The notes under the pieces are model-generated. The model worked only from the letters and a program-made list of their open reading frames with translations, had not been told where the DNA came from and searched no databases. A DNA stretch of 64,000 nt from Stictocephala bisonia (taxonomy: Eukaryota; Arthropoda; Insecta; Hemiptera; Membracidae), in assembly GCA_035578905.1 (NCBI GenBank), contig JAQJVL010000152.1, forward strand, positions 1,449,131-1,513,130, written 5' to 3'. This document shows positions 34,416-44,509 of this stretch, one piece after another. Made by a program: the position numbers and the translations under genes. The stretch's first letter is position 1, and each line of letters starts with the position of its first letter.

Positions 34416-35347
34416 TGTGACGTTTTTTTTTTTTTTTTAATTTGTCCTAATTTATAAATAATTAATCACTATGTGGGTTTTACAAATAAGCAACACGATA
34501 TACTAAACAATTACTAAATATATTGAATACATAAAATTAACTTATTATAATTAAATGGATTAATTCCTTAACTTTAACTATTGTGAAAAGTACAATTTAC
34601 TATTAGGCCTACTGTTACAGTTAAACTAATTTATATTTACAATCTTAGATGGCATCAATAATTACAACTACTAATTGCAAAGTGACTTTACTAAATTCCT
34701 TTCTTTTAATTACAATTCCTAGCTCTATAAAGTGGCTTTCCTAGATTCTTTCCTATTATTTACAATTACTAACTATAAAGTGACTCTACTAGATTCCCTA
34801 CTATTATTTACAATTACTGACTACTAATTGACTTTACTAGATTCCCTACTACCTATAGTCCAAAGCTAACAGTTCACTCACAGTTTCTTCAGTGTCCCTT
34901 CAGAAGTCGTCCACAAGTACCGCACTGCTCCTTCGTTGATCCCCACAACGAACCACTCACCGGTAACTTCTCCGTAGACCACTTCACTATACTCGGACAC
35001 TTCACTCGCACTGTAGAACTCGCTCACTGTCGCTGCAAACACCCGGGCTGTAGGCTCTAGACTCACTGACTGACTGACTGACTGACTAGCGCTGGTATCC
35101 GGGCCGTATATATATCACCTGCAGGTCTCCATCTAGAAGCTTCTTGAATTCCCCTGCGCCCGAAGTTCCATGACAGAGCTGGCTCGTCAACCTAGAACCT
35201 TCTAGAAGTCCATTGAAGAGGTAAGGGGCGTTCATGCGTAAGCCATTATGCCCCAAAGGTTGTAAACAAGCAGGGCAGGTGGTCAGCGACCCATCCATTA
35301 CTTCCGCATCACCGGTTCCCAGGATAGAGGCCACTCTAGATGTCACA
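34416..35347 (-). repeat. 5' LTR (932 bp)
   Basis: It is the counterpart of 30440-31407. The promoter, transcription start and polyadenylation site should lie here, but I could not place them exactly. GC-rich words with (GACT)5 near 35067-35088 contrast with the AT-rich other half. Confidence 0.93.
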
Positions 35348-35380
35348 ATATATATCTATATATATATAGGCTATATATAT

Positions 35381-36640
35381 ATACTTAAACTCGAACAAAA
35401 AACACTATTTACACTTAATCTGTCAGCTACAATATTCTAAAACAAACTAAATATGGAAATTCAAACGAAACATGCTATTTTACTTACTTAATATTTATAA
35501 AAATCTAAAACATAACAAACAATACTTAAACTCGAACAAAAAACACTATTTACACTCAATCTGTAGGCTGCAATATTCTGAAACAAACAAAATATGGAAA
35601 TTCAAACGAAACATGCTATTTTACTTACTTAATATTTATAAAAATCTAAAACATAACAAACAATACTTAAACTCGAACAAAAAAACACTATTTACACTCA
35701 ATCTGTAGGCTGCAATATTCTGAAACAAACAAAATATGGAAATTCAAACGAAACATGCTATTTTACTTACTTAATATTTATAAAAATCTAAAACATAGCA
35801 AACAATACTTAAACTCGAACAAAAAACACTATTTACACTCAATCTGTAGGCTGCAATATTCAGAAACAAACAAAATATGGAAATTCAAACGAAACATGCT
35901 ATTTTACTTACTTAATATTTATAAAAATCTAAAACATAGCAAACAATACTTAAACTCGAACAAAAAACACTATTTACACTCAATCTGTAGGCTGCAATAT
36001 TCTGAAACAAACAAAATATGGAAATTCAAACGAAACATGCTATTTTACTTACTTAATATTTATAAAAATCTAAAACATAACAAACAATACTTAAACTCGA
36101 ACAAAAAACACTATTTACACTCAATCTGTAGGCTGCAATATTCTGAAACAAACAAAATATGGAAATTCAAACGAAACATGCTATTTTACTTACTTAATAT
36201 TTATAAAAATCTAAAACATAACAAACAATACTTAAACTCGAACAAAAAACACTATTTACACTCAATCTGTAGGCTGCAATATTCTGAAACAAACAAAATA
36301 TGGAAATTCAAACGAAACATGCTATTTTACTTACTTAATATTTATAAAAATCTAAAACATAACAAACAATACTTAAACTCGAACAAGAAACACTATTTAC
36401 ACTCAATCTGTAGGCTGCAATATTCTGAAACAAACAAAATATGGAAATTCAAACGAAACATGCTATTTTACTTACTTAATATTTATAAAAATCTAAAACA
36501 TAACAAACAATACTTAAACTCGAACAAAAAACACTATTTACACTCAATCTGTCGGCTACAATATTCTGAAACGAACAAAATATTGAAATTCAAACGTGAC
36601 AAGCTATTTCACTTACTTAAAATTTTAATACTTAATATAA
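35381..36640 (+). repeat. 141-bp satellite array, about 9 copies
   Basis: The ATACTTAAACTCGAAC landmark recurs every 141 bp (35381, 35522, 35663; one copy has an extra A). The unit includes CACTATTTACACTCAATCTG, GGCTGCAATATTCTGAAAC and AAACATGCTATTTTACTTAC. Because 141 is a multiple of three, a 47-residue repeat stays open for 298 codons; that follows from the period and does not show coding. The first and last copies are the most diverged. Confidence 0.97.
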
Positions 36641-37006
36641 ACGCCTTTTGATAATTTACGCTATCTGAAGACTTCAAAGATTTGAAATATTTGGTTGTTA
36701 TCTACTTGTTGGTTGGTATGAAAATAATGTATTGGGTGTGACTCAATGATGGCTGAATACTATTTAAATTAATTTTATAAGAACAGCACGTTTAAAGGTA
36801 TTATTTCGTTTTATAACAAAACTGAAAATATATACCGCAAATAGATGTTCTATCAACTTATTACTTAGTTTAAATGAATCTTGACGGTTCAACCTGCTTA
36901 GCCTTGAATTAGTAGGAAGGAATATGAAAAATAAGTACTTAGGAATACGTTAAACGCCAACCAACCCACGATTTTACGTCTTATTCAATACTCCTCTATA
37001 ACTTAG
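36641..37006. other. No recognised feature
   Basis: AT-rich. Confidence 0.4.
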
Positions 37007-37350
37007 AAGCGTGTCAATGAATCGGACTACAACAGCTTATTTTAATATAACATATATATAATTTCAATGCCAGAAGGCTTTTTATTTCTAAAAAAATTTG
37101 AAGTGTAAAATTTGTGAACAAAACCGGGAATCGAACCCAAATCTTTTTTAAATAATATGGATGCTTATTTTAATAAACATGTGTATCATCTACAATTAGA
37201 TTACTCTCAAGTTAAACATAATCTCATGATCACATCAAGATGCAGTTTTTTAACACTTGTCAAACCCTTGTCACACTGGATCCCAGAGGGTACGACAGTG
37301 GAGCGCCTGACAGTTTGATATGTTTTTGACAGGCGCTCCACTGTCGCTTG
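37007..37350 (+). repeat. Dispersed repeat ending in a GGAGCGCCT hairpin, copy 1
   Basis: It starts near AGAAGCGTGTCAATGAATCG and ends in CGACAGTGGAGCGCCTG (37293-37309) facing its reverse complement (37330-37346). The reverse complement of about 62958-63335 is a second copy with the same start, the same middle words (CAGAAGGCTTTTTATTTCTA, TTATTTTAATAAACAT) and the same terminal hairpin. A B-box-like word is present on the minus strand at 37120-37136 in this copy only. Confidence 0.75.
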
Positions 37351-37756
37351 CCCACTGAAATATACTTTGATAAGTGTTTCATATTTGGGTATATATTATA
37401 TTTTGGTTCTTTATAAATAACTTCCATCTTATTTTTTGTCGTTGTATTATTTCAGAGTATTTTTAAATTATCTCCAACAGTCATTGATTGTGTTTATTTT
37501 TGAAAATACTTACAGTACTATGAAATAAAGGTTATTTATTTTTCATATTTTCAAAAGAGGTGACAGTCTCTCAATTCACTTATTTATATTCAGATATTAT
37601 CAATCTTAAAACACAAAAGCCACATTAAACACATCAGAATAGCTACAGGGAATACCTGAAGGTGCAACCACTTGTTGCTATACTGTATTACATACTATTT
37701 AAAAATAAATTAAACTAGGTTAACCAACTCCTGAGAAGAGAATTCCGTGCTATTTT
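37351..37756. other. No recognised feature
   Basis: AT-rich. Confidence 0.4.
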
Positions 37757-37770
37757 CCACCGTGCTATTT

Positions 37771-38317
37771 GAATACACGAAAAATGCGTACAGCGAAAAA
37801 TGCGTACACCAGAAATCTTGCGAAATATGCGTACATGATCAAGTTTTGACAGATGACGAGGGTAACCTATGACGTCACAACAATTAGATAGGCGAAAAAT
37901 GCGTACAACTTTTAGGGCAAATGGATCTTTTGCAACAATTGAATCATATAAATGCGTTTACCTCTAAAATAAATATGAATGTCGCTTAGTTTCTTGGGAT
38001 TGGAGATCCTTTACAAATATTTATATTATACCTGATATATATCACACTTTTTCCAGGCTTTGGACTGGCAAAATGATAGAGATATGAAATAATGATTTAT
38101 TCTTCCAAGTTTTTACAACCTAACCTAACCTAACCTAACCTAACCTATTTTTTTTATAACCTAACCTGGATGACCCGGAACCGATAGCTGTACCTGGTAT
38201 TTCGCTGTACGCATCTTTCATGCCACCGGGGAGAATACTTACCCTCGTCAAATACCATTATTTCCTTCTGTACGCATATTTCGCTGTACGCATTTTTCCC
38301 TGTACGCATCTTTCGTG
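37771..38317. mobile_element. MITE with iterated GAAAAATGCGTACA motifs at both ends
   Basis: The ends are inverted: CACGAAAAATGCGTACAGCG at the left and the reverse complement of CACGAAAGATGCGTACAGGG at the right. At least eight copies of the GAAAnATGCGTACA word occur, inverted between halves. The 14-mer CCACCGTGCTATTT stands directly before (37757-37770) and after (38318-38331) the element. It contains the CCTAA array at 38117-38166. No coding sequence. Confidence 0.7.
38117..38166. repeat. Interstitial (CCTAA)n array
   Basis: CCTAA is repeated in tandem six to seven times, then a poly-T patch and two more units. This is the insect telomere repeat (TTAGG) in reverse, but here it lies inside a MITE. 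Confidence 0.85.
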
Positions 38318-38331
38318 CCACCGTGCTATTT

Positions 38332-38679
38332 CCCACCTAGTCTCTTGACGAGGGTTGACAGGTACCATTTCTTAGAGAGAAGCCCATAGAACGGATACTC
38401 ACACATGACTCTTGCTTATACAGTATAATGACAGGGTATATAATTCAAAATCGACTTTGAATCGGCTGTTCAGGAAGCCTTGGCTGAAGTTTTTTTACTA
38501 AAGTGACAATATGTACATATAATTTTAATCAATATTTGTGGAAGAAGGTTCAGAGTTTGAGAATAACTGTAGAGTACAATTAAAATTAAGATATCAGAAA
38601 CGAATGTAGATGGCGTGCAGCTCTTGTGTATCTCCACTAGAAAAAGTGGAATATACTTTCCTTATAATAATTAGTGTTA
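38332..38679. other. No recognised feature
   Basis: No motif was found. Confidence 0.4.
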
Positions 38680-39003
38680 TTTATCCATCCATACACGTAC
38701 GGTGGTATTGACCCACCCACCCATCCTTACACGTACATTGGTATTGACCCATCCGCCCATCCTTATACGTACAATGGTATCCACCCAACCGCCCACCCGT
38801 ACACGTACAGTGGTATTGACCTACTCACCCACCTGTACACCTACAATGGTATTGACCCGCCCGCCCACCCGTACACCTTCAATGGTATTGACCCACTCAC
38901 CCACCCGTAAACCTACAATGGTATTGACCCACTCACCCACCCGTACACCTACAATGGTATTAACCCATCCGCCCACCCGTACACGTACAGTGGTATTATC
39001 CAA
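38680..39003 (+). repeat. 36-bp minisatellite, about 9 copies
   Basis: GGTATTGAC recurs at 38704, 38740 and (as GGTATCCAC) 38776, then every 36 bp. The unit is about CCCACCCGTACACGTACAGT plus GGTATTGACCCAC. It is related to the arrays at 5.5, 15.6 and 42-44 kb. Long frames open here on both strands only because 36 is a multiple of three. Confidence 0.95.
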
Positions 39004-39084
39004 AGAATAAAAAATCATGAACATTTCTACTTTATTTCACAGATTAGCGGAATGAAAACCCTTCTATTCCCATACGTATGTGGA

Positions 39085-39476
39085 GTGCGTTTGGACAAAG
39101 ACAAAGGACAAAAAAGGGCGAAGGGTGGAACTCAAAACTAAATAACTCGATCTGTATGAATCCATATCCAAACTTTTACCTGTTCATTAGAAAAATTAAG
39201 AAGGTCAAGCTAATGTCAGCAGAATTTGGTCTTCAGCCTGAGAAAGAAAGAAAAAATTCTGAAATTGATAAAAGATCAATGTCAAGAAAAATATGTGAAA
39301 TAAAATCTTCTGAAATGCATTCGTCTGCTAGGACAGATAGCACAATTACTGTGAAAAAAACAGCTCAGAAAGTATTGGAATGTAATGAGTACAATGTAAA
39401 TATCAAAAAGCCAAAGTCAATTTTTTCATATGCTGCAGTTCATATTTTTTCAAAGACTGCAAATATAAATTGTTAA
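39085..39476 (+). pseudogene. Possible transposase C-terminal remnant (MULE/FLYWCH type)
   Basis: The frame reads RTKKGEGWNSKLNNSI, then NPYPNFYLFIRKIKKVKL. This resembles RTNNxVEGWNxxLNxxxxxxHPNxYxFI, a conserved end of transposases found next to FLYWCH zinc fingers in insect genomes. The catalytic part is absent. The remaining ~70 residues are lysine- and serine-rich and show no motif. Confidence 0.45.
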
Positions 39477-41199
39477 GTATATAAGAAGATTATTTTAAAA
39501 AATGAAGACAGTCAACTAGTGGCTGATTATTGTGCAAGCCAGATTTTTTTGTACAGATTATTTAGAACATAGATTATTTGGGCTTCGTATATAGCCAGAC
39601 TTGGTTTGTAGTATTTATGCCTAATCGGTCTAGTAACATACAAGCGGCTAAAACCAACCCGACGATATAACGAAATACCCTGCTATAGCTACAATATGTC
39701 TTTTAAATCAATTCAAAACTAAGCAGCTATAAGGTGATATAAGGTGATATGTTATTTGCTTATTATTTTCAATAGCTGCATATTACATTGTATAATGCCT
39801 TAGTTTTTAGTATTAAAATCTCTTAATTATATTTAGCGTTCTGCTCAACGTATTACTTTTTGTATGTATCTGTTATTTAACAAGAATAAACCCATTCGTC
39901 TATGTAATATTTATTACTAACCATTGTCCGATCATGGAGAATGCGTCTGGTTTACTACAACTATGTCACCTGCGGGGCTTGGAGACACTTGTATATCTGA
40001 GTTCATGACAAGTAGGCGCTTCTTGGAACATGGTGTCAAGTAGCACGGTGGGAAGTAACACGTCACCGAGAAGAGGCGTCGTGTTCTTAGTCTCCAAAGT
40101 CAGAGAATCAATGGTTGAGTAATTTCTTTACTTCATTAAAGTCATTAAACATAGAATACATAACTTTTAATGCGTATTTCAATAAAACATCATATTCTTT
40201 ATTAAATACAGTAAAATTCGTAATTTCTTTAGAACTTTTACTTCTAAACAGCAACATTACAGGAAATACGTATGTTTTGGATCATTATGGTAAACTGTAT
40301 GGTTACAGTTTGAACGTGGTTGTATGCCAAAATATTATTGCCAGTCTTAGAGGAATGGCAATGAAGAAGAATTATTAAAGATGTTTATAAACTACATCAA
40401 ACAGTTTTTTTTTAGGCGATGGGAGAAGGGTGGCAGGCTATCTTGGCTATTGTTTATAAGATCAGTTAAGGTTTAAGCTGATATGTTTATTCCAGAAAAT
40501 GTTGTTTTATGTATGTACAGTATATATATTGTTTTATATATTTTTATTAATTTTTATTTATTATAAATAAAAAATAATAATGATATAATAAATAAGTAAT
40601 AAAATAATAAATATTTATAGACATAAAAATAAAAAAGTATTACCTATAAAAATATAATTTTGTTTTTATTATAGATATTTATACGATAAAATATCTTTTA
40701 CAGTATATACCCTTTTCTACGAATTTTAATGGGGAATTTTGATCGTTTAGCGTATGTTTAGTTTGATATTAATGATATACGTACTTAAATTTTTTCTGAT
40801 AACAGAAAGGTCTTGAAATAACAACACCAAAAAATTATTAAAATTGGCTACTAAACAAACTCTTTAAAGGCCTAAAAATTAAACCATTTTTGTGCTTGAT
40901 TTGAAAAAAAATTAGCATTGATATTAATGGAACCTATATTTAAACTAGCTGGAAACGTTTTATGTATATTTACAATATTATTATTATTGATTGTTAATAA
41001 ATAAAAAATAACATTGCTGATCCCTCCTGGTTTACCTTAATTGGGGATAGTTTCAAATAAAATATAAGTCGTGAAATCTATTACACTCTCTCGGTCATAT
41101 AAAAATATTAGGATTATTGCCAGAGAAAATAAATTCTGATCAAATTATTGTTGAAAGCCAATGAGGAATCGATAGTAATAAATTCCAATTAGAAAGGAA
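39477..41199. other. AT-rich DNA, no recognised feature
   Basis: The region includes a very AT-rich stretch at about 40500-40680. No coding motif was found. Confidence 0.45.
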
Positions 41200-41512
41200 G
41201 TGAGGGTTATTTATTTAAAGCCGGTGACTGAGTGCGGTAGTGCGGGGGAAGGGGGGAGTCTATCTCACGCGATATGCGTCGCCCTTTGATTGACCGGCCA
41301 CCTACGCCCACTCCATTCCCAGCCCTGTTATTATACTACAGCCGTGATAATATTATCATTAACCACCCACTGTATCGGCATCAGATCTGGCCATTCCGGA
41401 CAACTCCTTCACGCGTCCTCACCATGTCCTGATGTGCCGACCATCACGGGGTCGAGAGAGAGGTTACGGTATTGGGGAGGCACACCCCAACTAGTTGCAT
41501 GTCAAGGCGTAA
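41200..41512. other. GC-rich unique island
   Basis: CpG words are frequent (GATATGCGTCGCCC, CACGGGGTCGAGAG). The composition matches the islands at 28.3, 53.3 and 59.3 kb. One open frame (41290-41553) shows no motif. Confidence 0.35.
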
Positions 41513-41690
41513 GTCTGCAGAGGCTGTCGGCCATGTTGGTTTTAAGTCCATAAGAACAATGCGAATCCAAATTTTTTCGTAATTAATTGACCAAACGATG
41601 TATATGAGGTGTCATTTCAAACGTTATCATATTGCGTATTGGATTTGCTTTTGATATTTGCTTTTAGTCTCGTTAGGACCAAGCCCTAAC
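41513..41690 (+). mobile_element. Partial copy of the 7278-7660 TIR element
   Basis: The GTCTGCAGAGGCTGTCGGCC then ATGTTGGTTTTAA end is shared with 7278-7313. The sequence then carries the reverse complement of the AAGCAAATCCAAT/CAATATGAT interior words, which suggests a deleted or rearranged copy. Confidence 0.55.
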
Positions 41691-41849
41691 TATTTTAAAC
41701 GTGTGACTAAAATATTCTCAATTTCTGGAGCGAGGCATTAAAATCAACAATAGACAACCTTCAAGAAGCCTACAATAAAAATCATTCCATGGTAATATTC
41801 GGCCAAACATAAACATAAAGTTTAGTAATTCGCCAACCTTGAAACAGTA

Positions 41850-44262
41850 GTATTGACCCACACAACCACCAATACACTAAAATGTCATTTACCCACCCTC
41901 TCACCCATACACTACAATGTTACTGACCCACCCTCCTGCCCACCTATAAACGTGCACTGGTATTGACCCTCCCACCTACCCATTCACTACGATGTTAGTT
42001 TCCCACCCTCCTGCCCACCCATAGTCGTACGGTCGTATTGACCCTCTTACTCATCCATACACTGCGTTGTTGTTGACCACCCACCTGTCCACACAGACGT
42101 ACGGTCGTACTGACCCTCTTACCTATCCATACACTGCGATGTTATTGACCACCCTCCTGTCCACCCATAGACGTACGGTCGTACTGACCCTCTTACCCGT
42201 CCATACACTACGATGTTATTGACCACCCTCCTGGCCACCCATAGACGTACGGTCGTACTGACCCTCTTACCCATCCATACACTGCGATGTTATTGACCAC
42301 ACTCCTGGCCACCCATAGTCGTACGGTCGTACTGACCCTCTTACCCATCCATACACTGCGATGTTATTGACCACACTCCTGGCCACCCATAGACGTACGG
42401 TCGTATTGACCCTATTACCAATCCATACACTGCGATGTTATTGACCAACTCTCCTACCCACCCATAGACGTACGGTCGTTTTGACCCTCTTACCCATCCA
42501 TACACTGCGATGTTATTGACCACACTCCTGGCCACCCATAGTCGTACGGTCGTTTTGACCCTCTTACCCATCCATACACTGCGATGTTATTGACCACACT
42601 CCTGGCCACCCATAGTCGTACGGTCGTACTGACCCTCTTACCCATCCATACACTGCGATGTTATTGACCACACTCCTGGCCACCCATAGTCGTACGGTCG
42701 TACTGACCCTCTTACCCATCCATACACTGCGATGTTATTGACCACACTCCTGGCCACCCATAGTCGTACGGTCGCACTGACCCTCTTACCCATCCATACA
42801 CTGCGATGTTATTGACCACACTCCTGGCCACCCATAGACGTACGGTCGTATTGACCCTATTACCAATCCATACACTGCGATGTTATTGACCAACTCTCCT
42901 ACCCACCCATAGACGTACGGTCGTATTGACCCTCTTACCCATCCATACACTGCGATGTTATTGACCAACTCTCCTACCCACCCATAGACGTACGGTCGTT
43001 TTGACCCTCTTACCCATCCATACACTGCGATGTTATTGACCACACTCCTGGCCACCCATAGTCGTACGGTCGTTTTGACCCTCTTACCCATCCATACACT
43101 GCGATGTTATTGACCACACTCCTGGCCACCCATAGTCGTACGGTCGTACTGACCCTCTTACCCATCCATAAACTGCGATGTTATTGACCACACTCCTGGC
43201 CACCCATAGTCGTACGGTCGTACTGACCCTCTTACCCATCCATACACTGCGATGTTATTGACCACACTCCTGGCCACCCATAGTCGTACGGTCGTACTGA
43301 CCCTCTTACCCATCCATACACTGCGATGTTATTGACCACACTCCTGGCCACCCATAGACGTACGGTCGTATTGACCCTATTACCAATCCATACACTGCGA
43401 TGTTATTGACCAACTCTCCTACCCACCCATAGACGTACGGTCGTATTGACCCTATTACCAATCCATACACTGCGATGTTATTGACCAACTCTCCTACCCA
43501 CCCATAGACGTACGGTCGTATTGACCCTCTTACCCATCCATACACTGCGATGTTATTGACCAACTCTCCTACCCACCCATAGACGTACGGTCGTTTTGAC
43601 CCTCTTACCCATCCATACACTGCGATGTTATTGACCACACTCCTGGCCACCCATAGTCGTACGGTCGTTTTGACCCTCTTACCCATCCATACACTGCGAT
43701 GTTATTGACCACACTCCTGGCCACCCATAGTCGTACGGTCGTACTGACCCTCTTACCCATCCATAAACTGCGATGTTATTGACCACACTCCTGGCCACCC
43801 ATAGTCGTACGGTCGTACTGACCCTCTTACCCATCCATACACTGCGATGTTATTAACCACACTCCTGGCCACCCATAGTCGTACGGTCGTACTGACCCTC
43901 TTACCCATCCATACACTGCGATGTTATTGACCACACTCCTGGCCACCCATGGACGTACGGTCGTATTGACCCTATTACCAATCCATACACTGCGATGTTA
44001 TTGACCACCCTCCTGTCCACCCATAGACGTACGGTCGTACTGACCCTCTTACCCATCCATACACTACGATGTTATTGACCACCCTCCTGGCCACCCATAG
44101 ACGTACGGTCGTATTGACCCTCTTACCCATCCATACACTGCGATGTTATTGACCAACTCTCCTACCCACCCATAGACGTACGGTCGTTTTGACCCTCTTA
44201 CCCATCCATACACTGCCATGTTATTGCCCATCCTCCTGTCCACACATACTGTGCAGTCGTAT
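41850..44262 (+). repeat. ~74-bp satellite array with higher-order structure, about 32 copies
   Basis: The GTACGGTCGT landmark recurs every 74-75 bp from about 42029 to 44190, with degenerate copies before. The unit is GACCCTCTTACCCATCCATA, CACTGCGATGTTATTGACCA, CACTCCTGGCCACCCATAG and TCGTACGGTCGTATT. The unit looks like a dimer of the ~36-bp family. Blocks of 7-8 units recur (see findings). Confidence 0.97.
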
Positions 44263-44509
44263 TTATTGCATAATACACATTTGCCTACAATTCCAGAACA
44301 TAGGCTGAACTACAAAAAATAACAAATCTTAAATAGATAATTACGAGATCAGCAGGTTGGTCATATTTTAATTTGTCTTAAGTTTACATCAATTTAATAA
44401 TTGCTATTGCCAACATGTTTCACAATCTCCAAAAGTAATTTGTACAGTTAATTTGAATTATTTAAAAATTTAACAATATTTATTATTTAAATTAATTTTT
44501 CTTTAATTG

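Larger units (their letters stand above)
30440..35347 (-). mobile_element. Ty3/gypsy LTR retrotransposon with in-frame internal deletion
   Basis: The element is 4,908 bp. Two LTRs (30440-31407 and 34416-35347) begin TGTGACG and end GTCACA. In element orientation the order is 5' LTR, tRNA-Leu PBS, one 953-codon ORF, PPT, 3' LTR. ATAT flanks both ends, which fits a 4-bp target duplication but is not diagnostic inside a TA tract. The ORF lacks protease, RT and most of RNase H, so the copy cannot be autonomous; the LTRs are very alike, so it seems young. Confidence 0.95.

Noticed and set aside
35755..36651. 298-codon open frame of 47-residue repeats as a gene
   Set aside because: The frame is a by-product of a 141-bp tandem unit divisible by three, in AT-rich satellite DNA, with no start context or non-repeat domain.
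37120..37136. tRNA gene or SINE from the GGTTCGATTCCCGG word on the minus strand
   Set aside because: No A box is found at a fitting distance, and the homologous copy at 63.2 kb lacks the word.
38117..38166. Telomere end
   Set aside because: The CCTAA run is short, interrupted, and lies within a MITE with sequence on both sides.
38674..39024. Proline- or valine-rich repeat proteins on both strands
   Set aside because: The 36-bp minisatellite opens several frames on both strands at once, so none is supported.
42341..43686. Minus-strand repetitive proteins (GKRVKTTVRLWV type)
   Set aside because: They are translations of the 74-75-bp satellite; three nearly equal frames arise from the higher-order repeat.
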